A stretch of DNA of 64,000 nt from Clostridia bacterium (lineage in GTDB: Bacteria; Bacillota; Clostridia; Oscillospirales; RGIG5554), in contig JAFWAE010000009.1 in the NCBI GenBank assembly GCA_017507855.1, forward strand, positions 55,590-119,589, in the 5' to 3' direction. Below the pieces are notes generated by a model. The model was not told the origin of the DNA. It was given only the letters and a program-made list of their open reading frames with translations, and made no database searches. Shown one piece after another: positions 42,961 through 51,362 of this stretch (its first letter is position 1; each line of letters opens with the position of its first letter). The position numbers and the translations under genes are program-made.

Positions 42961-43512
42961 TTAATCAATGCGTTGTCCGTTTATGTTCCAAGATAACGAA
43001 TCGTTATCATAAAACAGCTTCAACAGGTAAGTTTTTCCGCCGCCGCTCACGGTCATCTCCGCTTGCTCGGCTTGCTCGGCCTCTAGCAGCCACAGCACCC
43101 ATTCGTTCCGCTGCACGCCGACCTGCTTGCCCCTGAGCAGCTCTTCACCGTTCTTCTCGCTGTACACAAGCACCTCTCCCTGCAACACGGTAACTTGGGC
43201 AGAGGAAGCGTGAATGCATACAGGAACGGAAATGACTTGGGCGCTTCGTTCGTGAGAAAGTGCCGCGGGCTGGGAGATCTGTGCCACCGTTCCCTGTTTC
43301 GTGACCGCCGTGCCGTTAACGTAGATATCCAGCTGTTGCGTATTGGCAAAGGTCAGGGCTGAAAACAGTACCAAGGCCGCGCAGGCAGCCGCCGTCAACA
43401 TTTTTATATAAAACGGTTTTTGTTTTTTTCGGCTCAGGTCAGCTTCGGCAGCCTGCAGGATGTATTCATCCTTAATGTTTTCCATCTGCCGGAACAATTC
43501 CAGGCTTTTCAC
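42961..43512 (-). CDS. Probable membrane anti-sigma factor
   Basis: 183 residues. A short cytoplasmic segment (VKSLELFRQMENIKDEYILQAAEADL) is followed by one membrane helix near 35-55 and an outer domain of about 125 residues. The start is a GTG overlapping the ECF sigma stop as GTGA. This layout, one gene after an ECF sigma factor, is typical of anti-sigma factors; no zinc-binding HxxxCxxC motif is present, so it is not of the ZAS type. The outer signal is unknown. Confidence 0.82.
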   Translation of the reverse strand: MKSLELFRQMENIKDEYILQAAEADLSRKKQKPFYIKMLTAAACAALVLFSALTFANTQQLDIYVNGTAVTKQGTVAQISQPAALSHERSAQVISVPVCIHASSAQVTVLQGEVLVYSEKNGEELLRGKQVGVQRNEWVLWLLEAEQAEQAEMTVSGGGKTYLLKLFYDNDSLSWNINGQRID

Positions 43513-44057
43513 AAAGAGTACCCTTCTTCCTCCATATAGGTTTTTAACCCCTGGCGCAAACGGTACAGCACCGTTTTTACAGCCGCCGTCTTCATGTCGT
43601 ACAGCCGTGCAATATCCTCCATGGAATCTCCGTACCAATAGCGACGCACAAAAACGTTTCTGTGCTTGGCAGGAACCGAAGCCAAAAATTCGTTGATCAG
43701 CTGTGATACCTCGCCGCCGGTAAAATTCTCTCCCTCATCCGTCAAGCACTCTTCCAATTCGGAAAGCAGGGTCTCAAACCCGGCGTACCGTTTTTGGCTG
43801 TGGTCGCGTTTGTAGCGGTTGAGAGCAATATTTCTGGCTATGCGCCCCAAAAAGGTGCTTAAGGGATCGGGACGATTGGGGGGGATGGCATTCCACGCAC
43901 CCAAATATGCATCGTTGACACATTCCTCGGCATCCGTTTCGCTGCCCAGAACGTTTACCGCGATCTTTTTCAAATAAGCACCATATTTTTGAGCCGTCAT
44001 TTCCACAGCAACTTCCGAGCGCTGCCAAAACAGCTCTATGATCTTTTGATCTTCCAT
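43509..44057 (-). CDS. ECF-type RNA polymerase sigma factor
   Basis: 182 residues with region 2 (NVLGSETDAEECVNDAYLGAWNAIP) and region 4 (SMEDIARLYDMKTAAVKTVLYRLRQGL) helix-turn-helix. It directs transcription of a small regulon, probably including itself. The ATG at 44057 has GAGGG upstream. It is coupled to a membrane anti-sigma gene and a lipoprotein gene, suggesting a response to an envelope signal. Confidence 0.93.
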   Translation of the reverse strand: MEDQKIIELFWQRSEVAVEMTAQKYGAYLKKIAVNVLGSETDAEECVNDAYLGAWNAIPPNRPDPLSTFLGRIARNIALNRYKRDHSQKRYAGFETLLSELEECLTDEGENFTGGEVSQLINEFLASVPAKHRNVFVRRYWYGDSMEDIARLYDMKTAAVKTVLYRLRQGLKTYMEEEGYSL

Positions 44058-44084
44058 GGTTCCCTCGCTTCCAAGGGCTTTCAC

Positions 44085-44118
44085 TTATACACTCAACAAA
44101 GAAAGGCCCAAAGTTTCA
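44085..44118 (-). promoter_or_regulatory. Possible autoregulated ECF promoter
   Basis: TGAAACTTT followed after about 19 bases by GTATAA on the minus strand, 25 bases before the sigma gene. The AAAC-type -35 is common for ECF sigma factors; self-control is inference. Confidence 0.45.
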
Positions 44119-44176
44119 AACTTGCCAAAACTTTTTTCACTTTTTTTAAAAAACAGTTTTGCCGAGGGAAAAGGAT

Positions 44177-44512
44177 TTAGTTTTCCTCTTCTTCCTCTTC
44201 GTAATAGTCGCGCAGTTTTTCCTCAAAGATCAGACCGATGCGATCCAGCTCCTCTTCGTCGTCAATGGTGAAAAACTCGTTATCCTCGCCCACTTCCAAA
44301 ACCGTAAAGGTTCCGTCGTCCATCAAAGCATCCTCGGGGCTTTGGAACACAGGGATTAAGGCAATGAAATCACGACCCGTCTCCTCGTCGGTCATGGTGG
44401 CCAGCACCTCAAATTGCAGTTCCTCCCCCGTTTCCTCATCGGTCAGAGTGATCAGGTCGTTGCCAAACTCGGGCATTTCTTCCTCGTTGGTGTTCATTTT
44501 CTCTTCATTCAT
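44177..44512 (-). CDS. DUF1292 family protein
   Basis: 111 very acidic residues. The central part (LITLTDEETGEELQFEVLAT and FTVLEVGEDNEFFTIDDEEE) is the DUF1292/YrzB core. Function unknown. It overlaps the histidine phosphatase stop by 8 bases and is the last gene of the pyrimidine operon unit. The ATG has AAAGGA upstream, inside that overlap region. Confidence 0.9.
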   Translation of the reverse strand: MNEEKMNTNEEEMPEFGNDLITLTDEETGEELQFEVLATMTDEETGRDFIALIPVFQSPEDALMDDGTFTVLEVGEDNEFFTIDDEEELDRIGLIFEEKLRDYYEEEEEEN

Positions 44513-45203
44513 GGTGCTTGTATCCTTTCTTTTCTTTTTCAGTTAAAAACCATTGAAACTTGGCAAAGGTGTTCATCCCCTCCGCCAAATGGGAAATATC
44601 GTTTTCAAGCACAACGCTGCTATGCCCTTTCCCGTCAAAACGCACGCAACTGACCGAGGTATTGTCGTGCCAGAAGGAAGCGGACAAGCTATCACGCGGG
44701 TTTCCTTTATACAGCCACAGTAGAACCCTTAAAACGCCCCCGTGAGAGGAAACGGCAATGGTTTTGCCCTCGTTTTCGCGAACCAGACGCTCCACGGTGT
44801 GCAAGCAACGGTCCGCAAACTCATCCAGGCTTTCTCCGCCGGGAATACGAAGCAGATGCAAAGCGTGCTCCCAAAGATCCCATTCTTTGGGATAGAGGGT
44901 CGGCAATTCGTCCCAACGGGCATTTTCCCAAAGTCCGCCGTTCCACTCTTTCAGCCCCGCTTCTTCAACCAAAGGGGCCCGGGGATATCTGTTTAACGCC
45001 TCGGCCGTTTGCCTGGCCCTTTGCAGGGGGCTGGTATACACCGCATCCAGCGCAATATCTTTAAAACGTTCCTCCAAAAAGGAAAGCTGATCCTTCCCAT
45101 TTTGGGTCAGTTCGACATCCGTTACGCCGGCATAAAGGCCCTTCACGTTGCTGACTGCCTCGCCATGGCGCACAAAATATACCGTGGTAACCGTTTCCGC
45201 CAT
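44505..45203 (-). CDS. Histidine phosphatase family protein (phosphoglycerate mutase-like)
   Basis: 232 residues with the catalytic RHGEAVSN at the N-terminus, TSPLQRARQTAE in the middle and SSHGGVLR with the second catalytic histidine. It removes a phosphate from a small metabolite; the closest general type is GpmB/CobC. The substrate is not certain. The ATG at 45203 follows GGGAG. It directly follows pyrD, so it may act in the pyrimidine operon, though family members are often placed at random. Confidence 0.9.
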   Translation of the reverse strand: MAETVTTVYFVRHGEAVSNVKGLYAGVTDVELTQNGKDQLSFLEERFKDIALDAVYTSPLQRARQTAEALNRYPRAPLVEEAGLKEWNGGLWENARWDELPTLYPKEWDLWEHALHLLRIPGGESLDEFADRCLHTVERLVRENEGKTIAVSSHGGVLRVLLWLYKGNPRDSLSASFWHDNTSVSCVRFDGKGHSSVVLENDISHLAEGMNTFAKFQWFLTEKEKKGYKHHE

Positions 45204-45214
45204 AAAGTTTCTCC

Positions 45215-46129
45215 CTACCAAAGCCGGACGGCACCCACCAACTGCGAGACCTGTTCCAGGTGTTGTTCGTCAGCCAGCTCATTCAACTCGCGTACGATCT
45301 TCACGGGAGCCTCGGGATCCTTCAGCAGGGCTGTGCCCACGCCGATCAAGGAAGCTCCTGCCAGCATCAGCTCTGCGGCATCCTTACCGCTGCTGACACC
45401 GCCCATTCCCAAAATGGGGAGGCCCGTGCTTTGTGCCGCTTCATACACGGCACGCACAGCCACGGGAAGTACACAGGGGCCGGAAAGGCCTCCGGTATTA
45501 TTGGCCAAAACGGGGCGATGCGTGCGCACGTCAATACGCATGGCAGGCAAGGTGTTGATCAGGGACAAAGCGTCCGCCCCACCGTTTTGAGCGGCTTTGG
45601 CAATGCGGGCAATGCTGGTCACAGCCGGAGAAAGCTTTACGATCACAGGAAGACGTCGGGCATTTTCCTTAACCGCGGCCGTGATCTGCTCTGTCATGGC
45701 AGGATCGGTACCGAAAGCCATGCCCCCCGCCTTCACGTTGGGACAGGAAACGTTTACCTCCAGCATATCCACCGCCGTGTCGTCCAGCATAGCCGCCAGC
45801 TTGGCATAATCCTCCGCACAGCTTCCGCTGATATTGGCGATCAAACGTGTATCCTGCTTTTGCAACCAAGGCAGCGTTTCGCGCAGAAATGCCTCTACCC
45901 CTGGGTTTTGCAAGCCCACGCTGTTTACCATACCCGACGGGGCCTCGGCCACGCGAGGCGGTTTATTTCCCAAACGTGGGAGCAAGGTCAAGGCTTTCAG
46001 ACAAAGGCCGCCGATGGCGGAAAGAGGGAAAAAGTGGCTGACCTCTTCCCCAAAGCCGCAGGTGCCCGAATTCAGGACCACGGGATTTCGAAAAGAAACG
46101 CCCGCAAAGGAAATATGCAGATCACTCAT
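45215..46129 (-). CDS. pyrD: Dihydroorotate dehydrogenase, class 1B catalytic subunit
   Basis: 304 residues, FMN TIM barrel. The active-site cysteine is in NVSCPNVKAGG, and the N-terminal NPVVLNSGTCGFGEE and later GGLSGPCVLP are class 1B features. It oxidises dihydroorotate to orotate and passes electrons through PyrK to NAD. The start overlaps the pyrK stop as ATGA. Confidence 0.96.
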   Translation of the reverse strand: MSDLHISFAGVSFRNPVVLNSGTCGFGEEVSHFFPLSAIGGLCLKALTLLPRLGNKPPRVAEAPSGMVNSVGLQNPGVEAFLRETLPWLQKQDTRLIANISGSCAEDYAKLAAMLDDTAVDMLEVNVSCPNVKAGGMAFGTDPAMTEQITAAVKENARRLPVIVKLSPAVTSIARIAKAAQNGGADALSLINTLPAMRIDVRTHRPVLANNTGGLSGPCVLPVAVRAVYEAAQSTGLPILGMGGVSSGKDAAELMLAGASLIGVGTALLKDPEAPVKIVRELNELADEQHLEQVSQLVGAVRLW

Positions 46130-46911
46130 TCGAACACGACCTCCTTAGCACAAAAAACGGGGCCGTCCGCACAAACGCGGACGTATTCCTCACGATCTTT
46201 TAAGCGAACCTTACAGGCACAAACACGGCAAACGCCAAAGCCGCAGCCCATACGCTCCTCCAGGCTGATAAAGCAAGGCTTTCCCTCTTTTTCACAAAGA
46301 TCCGCCACAGCCTTCAGCATGGGCTTGGGCCCGCAGGCAAAAACTGCCGCGTAATCCTTCAGCAAAGAGGACACCTCTCCGGTGACCAAGCCTTTGGTCC
46401 CGTAGCTTCCATCGTCCGTACAAATGGACACGTGACCGCAAAGGGAGCGGAAATCCTCCTCCACACAAACGGCTTCTTTATTTCGAAATCCCAGTACGGC
46501 ATCGCAATTCCCTTTTTGAGCCGCCGTCAGCAAAGGAAATACGCCGATTCCTCCGCCTACCAGCAACACACGGCCGTTTTCAAACTCATCCACAGGGAAA
46601 CCACCTGCCCCCAAGGGACCGAGCAGTTCCGTTTGCATACCGGGCTGCAGGGCGCTCAGCCAACGGGTACCGTCTCCCTTTGTCTGGAAGCAAAGGCGCA
46701 AAAGGCCTTGCTCAGCATCTGCCCGGCAAATGCTGATGGGGCGTCGCAAATAATTGCCCTCCCCACAACTGATCATCACAAACTGGCCCGATGCCGTTAG
46801 GGAAGCAATCTCGGGGGCACGAAGTACCAGATCGTAAACGTCCTCCGTCAGGGCGCGAATGGAAACAACTGCGGCGTTTTCCTTAACCGCATTTAATTGA
46901 ACTGCACTCAT
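46126..46911 (-). CDS. pyrK: Dihydroorotate dehydrogenase electron transfer subunit
   Basis: 261 residues of the ferredoxin-reductase family. RRPISICRA binds FAD, GGGIGVFPLL is the pyridine-nucleotide site, and the C-terminus has the 2Fe-2S ligands CGFGVCRVCAC plus a later cysteine in RVCADGPVF. It works as a complex with PyrD. Both ends overlap neighbours by 4 bases, so expression with pyrF and pyrD is likely coupled. Confidence 0.95.
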   Translation of the reverse strand: MSAVQLNAVKENAAVVSIRALTEDVYDLVLRAPEIASLTASGQFVMISCGEGNYLRRPISICRADAEQGLLRLCFQTKGDGTRWLSALQPGMQTELLGPLGAGGFPVDEFENGRVLLVGGGIGVFPLLTAAQKGNCDAVLGFRNKEAVCVEEDFRSLCGHVSICTDDGSYGTKGLVTGEVSSLLKDYAAVFACGPKPMLKAVADLCEKEGKPCFISLEERMGCGFGVCRVCACKVRLKDREEYVRVCADGPVFCAKEVVFE

Positions 46912-47780
46912 AATACCTCCCCCAAAGCCTCGCGCATACGCAGTGCCTCACGGCGGGCAGCGCCGTCAAAATCTGCGGGGCAGCCTTCCTTTTTCCAAGC
47001 CGTCAGAATCGCACGTGAAGAATTGACGATGGCCCCGCCGCCGCGAATATCGAAGGCGGGCTTTACGTCTGCCGCGCCGCCACCCTGAGCACCGTAACCG
47101 GGTACCAGGAAAAAGGTGTGGGGATTCGTTTGACGAAGCTCTGCCAATTGGGTAGGATACGTGGCACCCACCACAGCACCTACGGCGTTGTATCCGCAAG
47201 TTCCCAGGCTTTCCTTCCCCCATTCGCTCACCAGGGCCGCCATCTTTCTGTAAAGCGATTCGCCTTCACACTTAAGATCTTGCAATTCTCCCGAAGAAGG
47301 ATTGGAGGTCTTGACCAACACGAAAATCATCTTGTCGTTTTGAACGCATTGCTTCACAAAGGGCAAGATCCCGTCGCTGCCCAAATAGGGGTTCACGGTC
47401 AGTGCATCTGCCGTAAAAGCGTTGCCGCTTAAGTAAGCCTCGGCATAGGCTGCAGCCGTACTGCCAATGTCACCGCGCTTGGCATCACAGATCACGTACA
47501 TTCCCTTGGAGGACGCATACTGCATGGTCTCCTCCAATACCTTGACCCCGTGCCAGCCATAGCTTTCATAGAAAGCCGATTGGGGCTTCACAGCAGGAAC
47601 TACGTCACAAATGGCGTCGATAATGCGGCGGTTAAAGGCCAATACAGCCTCCGCCTTGGCCTGCAGGGTCTCTGCCCCGTTCTTCAGGCATTCGGGCAGG
47701 TGATTCCAGTCGGGATCCAGGCCCACCACGGTGGGGTTCTTCATGGCAGCGATCGCCGCGCTCAAACGGTCTACGGACAT
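46908..47780 (-). CDS. pyrF: Orotidine-5-phosphate decarboxylase, type 2
   Basis: 290 residues, longer than type 1 enzymes (about 230). The catalytic DAKRGDIGSTA and the N-terminal VVGLDPDW are typical of type 2 PyrF. It makes UMP. It lies 15 bases after pyrC and overlaps pyrK by 4 bases. Confidence 0.95.
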   Translation of the reverse strand: MSVDRLSAAIAAMKNPTVVGLDPDWNHLPECLKNGAETLQAKAEAVLAFNRRIIDAICDVVPAVKPQSAFYESYGWHGVKVLEETMQYASSKGMYVICDAKRGDIGSTAAAYAEAYLSGNAFTADALTVNPYLGSDGILPFVKQCVQNDKMIFVLVKTSNPSSGELQDLKCEGESLYRKMAALVSEWGKESLGTCGYNAVGAVVGATYPTQLAELRQTNPHTFFLVPGYGAQGGGAADVKPAFDIRGGGAIVNSSRAILTAWKKEGCPADFDGAARREALRMREALGEVL

Positions 47781-47795
47781 TCTTTTTCTTCCCCT

Positions 47796-49103
47796 TTATT
47801 CTTCATTTTCAACTAATTTTCCTTGCGCCACCTTCAACTGCCCGTCAACAAAAACGTAGCGCACACGGCCGCAAAGACATTTTCCGACAAACGGTGAATT
47901 GCAGGATTTGGAAACGATCATGCTCTTTTCAAAAACGAACTCCTTTTCATCAAACAGCATCAGGTTCGCCTTTTTTCCGCAAAGGATACGCAGATCTCCC
48001 ATTCCTGCGATCTTAGCGGGTGTCAAAGACATCTGTTCAAACAGCATATCTATTGTAAAGCCTTTTTCCTTTACAAGCTTCGTGTAAGACGCCGCGAAGG
48101 CAGTTTGAAGGCCCAGAATACCAAAGGGGGCTTTTTCCAGCCCCACAGCCTTTTCTTCCTCGCTATGAGGTGCGTGATCGGTGGAGATCACGTCCAATAT
48201 CCCTTCGCGCAGTGCTTCTATAACAGCCTTACAGTCATCCTGCGTCATCAAAGGGGGCTTCATTTTGCCGTTGGTTCCCAAAGCCGGCACGTCTTCGTGG
48301 GTAAAGGTAAAATAATGAGGACAGGTTTCCGCTGTGATCTGTACCCCATTTTGAGCCGCCTTCTGTTTTGCCAGTCGAATATGGTCAATACTTTCTCGGG
48401 CACTGACATGGGCTACGTGCAAACGGCTGCCGCAGGCCAAAGCCAGTTCCGTATCTCGCTTGACCATGTTGGCTTCCGAGGAAACCGCGATTCCGTGAAG
48501 GCCCAGTTTTTCAGCCGTAGCCCCTTGGCAAATAACCCCTAAAGGATCCTGAATCTCTTCGCAATGTACAATGGTCAGCAGTCCGGCCTGCTTGGCCTTT
48601 TCCATGCCCTGACGGGCCACTTCGTCGGCCACGATGCCACGGCCATCGTCAGACACGGCAAAAGCCCCTGCTTCAGCCATGCCTTGCATATCGGTCACGG
48701 TATGCCCGCGCTGTTCCAAAGTGATGGCCCCGATGGGCAATACCTGTACCCACCCCTGCTTATAACGTTCTATTGCGGCTTTTAAGCGCTCCGGCGTATC
48801 CAACACGGGGTTGGTGTTTGGCATAGCCGCCACAGCACAGTAGCCGCCCAAAGCAGCAGCCGCTGTGCCCGAAAGAACGTCCTCCTTATGAGTAAAACCG
48901 GGATCCCGCAAATGCACGTGCAGATCCACCAAGGCAGAACCTGCCGTTAAACCGTTGCAATCAATTACCACCATATCGTCTGTGGGCTTTACCTGCTTCT
49001 CCACAGCCGTGACAACGCCGTCTGTTAACAGAATATCCGCTATGTCCGGAGCCTCTGAAAAACAAGCCTTTACGGTTTTTACGCCCCGCAATAAGATCTT
49101 CAA
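47796..49103 (-). CDS. pyrC: Dihydroorotase
   Basis: 435 residues, class I dihydroorotase. HVHLRDPG supplies two metal ligands and STDHAPHSEEEK the conserved Asp region. It closes carbamoyl-aspartate to dihydroorotate. The proposed start is the TTG at 49103 (MKILLRG), 8 bases after GAGG; another TTG at 49109 is closer to that site. It is the first gene of pyrC-F-K-D, and the leader upstream holds a large hairpin. pyrB is not in this operon. Confidence 0.95.
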   Translation of the reverse strand: MKILLRGVKTVKACFSEAPDIADILLTDGVVTAVEKQVKPTDDMVVIDCNGLTAGSALVDLHVHLRDPGFTHKEDVLSGTAAAALGGYCAVAAMPNTNPVLDTPERLKAAIERYKQGWVQVLPIGAITLEQRGHTVTDMQGMAEAGAFAVSDDGRGIVADEVARQGMEKAKQAGLLTIVHCEEIQDPLGVICQGATAEKLGLHGIAVSSEANMVKRDTELALACGSRLHVAHVSARESIDHIRLAKQKAAQNGVQITAETCPHYFTFTHEDVPALGTNGKMKPPLMTQDDCKAVIEALREGILDVISTDHAPHSEEEKAVGLEKAPFGILGLQTAFAASYTKLVKEKGFTIDMLFEQMSLTPAKIAGMGDLRILCGKKANLMLFDEKEFVFEKSMIVSKSCNSPFVGKCLCGRVRYVFVDGQLKVAQGKLVENEE

Positions 49104-49130
49104 CAGCAACGCCTCTTTCCTTTTTTCGAC

Positions 49131-49165
49131 AAAACAGGCCCCGCCTAATTGGTGGAGCCTGTTTT
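49131..49165 (-). promoter_or_regulatory. Leader hairpin of the pyrimidine operon
   Basis: Nine-base outer stem AAAACAGGC / GCCTGTTTT, with further partial pairing inside, between the pyrC promoter and its ribosome site. There is no long T run after it on the minus strand, so it is not a clear terminator. Possible roles are RNA stability or attenuation. No PyrR recognition sequence is seen. Confidence 0.55.
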
Positions 49166-49184
49166 AGCGGTTTCATCACAAAGA

Positions 49185-49214
49185 ATTATACACCTTTTGA
49201 GGGCCGCTTGTCTA
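49185..49214 (-). promoter_or_regulatory. Sigma-A promoter of pyrC-F-K-D
   Basis: TAGACA and TATAAT with an 18-base spacer on the minus strand, just after the stop of the alcohol dehydrogenase gene. Confidence 0.75.
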
Positions 49215-49229
49215 TATGATTATGTAAAC

Positions 49230-50339
49230 TTACTCACATTTTGCCAGCATGGTCTTAATATTTTTTCCGCTTTTGGCATCCTCCAGCGCTTCGTTGATCT
49301 TTTCAACGGGATAAATGCTGGCCAAAGCGCGAATACATTCATGCAGCTGAGGATTGGCCTGAATGAACGCCAGGTAGTTTTCCACGTCGCTGACAGAATA
49401 CTGAGAAGATCCAATAATCTGCAAGGCGTTGAAGGTAATCATCTGAGGCTGGATCTCTACCCCGCCGCTGTTGGAATATTGGCCGGGAACCAGATACACG
49501 CCGCGGTTGCGGAGCATCTGCATGCCCTGAGGCACAGCCTTGGGGCTTCCGGAAGCCTCGAACACCACGTCCACGCCCAAGCCGCCGTTCAGCTGACGGA
49601 CGTGCTCAATGATCTCCTCTACAGGCGTACGTTCTACGTTGCACACCTCAGTGGCACCCAGCTTCAAAGCCAGCGCTTCGCGCTCAGCATTGTTACCGGC
49701 GGTAATAGCCACCACGTGCTTGATGCCCAAGGAAGCCAAATAAGCCACAGCGAAGGTCCCCACAGGACCAAGCCCCTGCACGACCGCCACGTTAGCCTTT
49801 TCAATGCCGCAATTGGCCTGCTTGGCCAAACGGAAGGCATGCAAAGCGGTGGGGCCCGCGCAAGCGTATACACACACCATGGTGGGATCCAGCTCGTCGG
49901 GAATACGGATCAGGTTCTTTACGGGGGTGTAGTTGACCTCCGTGTAGCCGCCGTACAAATAAGGAGCCACGTGAATGTCTCCACCATTGGTCACACCCAG
50001 ATTCACGCAGTTAGCATCGTCCCCGTTACGGCAAAGCTCACATTCACCGCAAGGGCAGGCAATGTCCACGATGACCCTATCGCCCACTTTCAAGCCGCTG
50101 TTCTTGGCATCAGCGTCCCCGATCTCCTCGATTTTACCAACAAACTCGTGGCCGATGATGCTGGGCGTATTCAGCGGAATCTTTCCGCGGTGGATGTGAA
50201 TATCCGTTCCGCAAATGCCGCTGGCGATCAAAGACATTTTGGCCATGCCGGCAGGCGCGGCAGTTACGGGAAATTCACGCACCTCAAAGGGCTTGTCTAC
50301 GCCTACCATAACAGCAGCCTTAGCAGTTTTTTGACACAT
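49230..50339 (-). CDS. Zinc-dependent alcohol/polyol dehydrogenase (MDR family)
   Basis: 369 residues. The catalytic zinc segment is SGICGTDIHIHRG with GHEFVG, the structural zinc site has four cysteines in CPCGECELC and ANC, and GLGPVGTFA is the NAD loop. The family includes sorbitol and threonine dehydrogenases. It is the last gene of the glycyl radical operon, where it would oxidise an alcohol substrate or reduce the aldehyde made by dehydration. The ATG at 50339 is preferred over 50348 because of spacing to AAGAGG. The substrate is unknown. Confidence 0.92.
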   Translation of the reverse strand: MCQKTAKAAVMVGVDKPFEVREFPVTAAPAGMAKMSLIASGICGTDIHIHRGKIPLNTPSIIGHEFVGKIEEIGDADAKNSGLKVGDRVIVDIACPCGECELCRNGDDANCVNLGVTNGGDIHVAPYLYGGYTEVNYTPVKNLIRIPDELDPTMVCVYACAGPTALHAFRLAKQANCGIEKANVAVVQGLGPVGTFAVAYLASLGIKHVVAITAGNNAEREALALKLGATEVCNVERTPVEEIIEHVRQLNGGLGVDVVFEASGSPKAVPQGMQMLRNRGVYLVPGQYSNSGGVEIQPQMITFNALQIIGSSQYSVSDVENYLAFIQANPQLHECIRALASIYPVEKINEALEDAKSGKNIKTMLAKCE

Positions 50340-50372
50340 GTTCCTCATACCTCTTTCTAAAAAATAATCATG

Positions 50373-51362
50373 TTAAGCTTTCGCAATCAAAAGGCCGGCT
50401 TTCTTCAGGCCCTCAAATGCCTCTTCGGCATAAATGCGATGTCCCGCATCGTTGGGATGCCAAACATCGGCAAACAGCGCATCAAATTGCTCCGCAGGGG
50501 GCAATGCATCCAAAATCCGACGCATTTTTTCGTAAGCGTTACACAAATAAACCTTATGCTCCGCGGCGCAGTCCAAGCTGGCTTGGATATAATGCACGTA
50601 TTCCACGGGATTTCCGTCTATCAGCTGAGACCCCGCTACGGGAGAAACGGAAAGCATCAAAGGAATCGCTCCCACTTCCCTAACCTGCTCAAACATCTGA
50701 CCCAAGCGCTCTGCATATACCCGCGGAGGCTCTCCCCAAATCCAATCGTTAATGGTATGAGTCTCCATCAACACGGCGTAGGGTTTCAGATCCAGCACAT
50801 CACGCTGGAAAAAGAACTTCATGTAACGCCAGGTGGCTGTACTCCCCACACCGCAATTGATAACGGCATAGGGCCCCCGATAAGCCTCCAAACGGTAAAA
50901 ACGAACCTTTCCCTTGGCGGGTTTCACTGTAATACGGTGCTTGCCCTCCGAAAGGTGAAAATAAAAATTATAAGCGCCTTGGAAAAGATCGCGCTTTTCC
51001 AAATACATATCCTGCTCGGCAACCTTATTTCCGTCTATCAGGATCTCCGCATAGGTTTCGTAAGGGGCGCACCCCAGCTGAATGCGGACAAAATCCGCTT
51101 CCAATTCGTATTCCAAGGTATCGTCCACAAGCGCATATCCTTCCTCCAAGGGAAGACCCGTCTGTACGGCCATGATCTCCATAGAAGTGGAGGCCGTATA
51201 GGCCTCCACCATGCGACGAAGCTCGTTGACATAGCTTTTTCCCGCAAAACTGCTTAAGCGAAGCTCTCCTCCGACAAAGGGGGGGTCAAAGGATTCTCTA
51301 ATCCCGCTGCCACCTTGTCCAAAGGTATGAGAATCTCCGCTGCAAACGATCAGTTTTATCAT
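50373..51362 (-). CDS. SGNH hydrolase with an inserted beta domain
   Basis: 329 residues. The catalytic serine is in CSGDSHTFGQG at the N-terminus and the Asp/His pair in DVWHPNDAGH near the C-terminus. Between about residues 60 and 160 there is an extra beta-rich segment (LEYELEADFVRIQL, KHRITVKPAKGKVRFY) resembling a carbohydrate-binding sandwich. There is no signal peptide, so it acts in the cytoplasm. It lies between the activase and dehydrogenase genes and overlaps the activase by 4 bases. It likely removes an ester group from the operon substrate. Confidence 0.87.
   Translation of the reverse strand: MIKLIVCSGDSHTFGQGGSGIRESFDPPFVGGELRLSSFAGKSYVNELRRMVEAYTASTSMEIMAVQTGLPLEEGYALVDDTLEYELEADFVRIQLGCAPYETYAEILIDGNKVAEQDMYLEKRDLFQGAYNFYFHLSEGKHRITVKPAKGKVRFYRLEAYRGPYAVINCGVGSTATWRYMKFFFQRDVLDLKPYAVLMETHTINDWIWGEPPRVYAERLGQMFEQVREVGAIPLMLSVSPVAGSQLIDGNPVEYVHYIQASLDCAAEHKVYLCNAYEKMRRILDALPPAEQFDALFADVWHPNDAGHRIYAEEAFEGLKKAGLLIAKA

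Noticed and set aside
49104..49180. PyrR-binding attenuator
   Set aside because: The consensus recognition loop is absent and no alternative terminator/antiterminator pair could be drawn.
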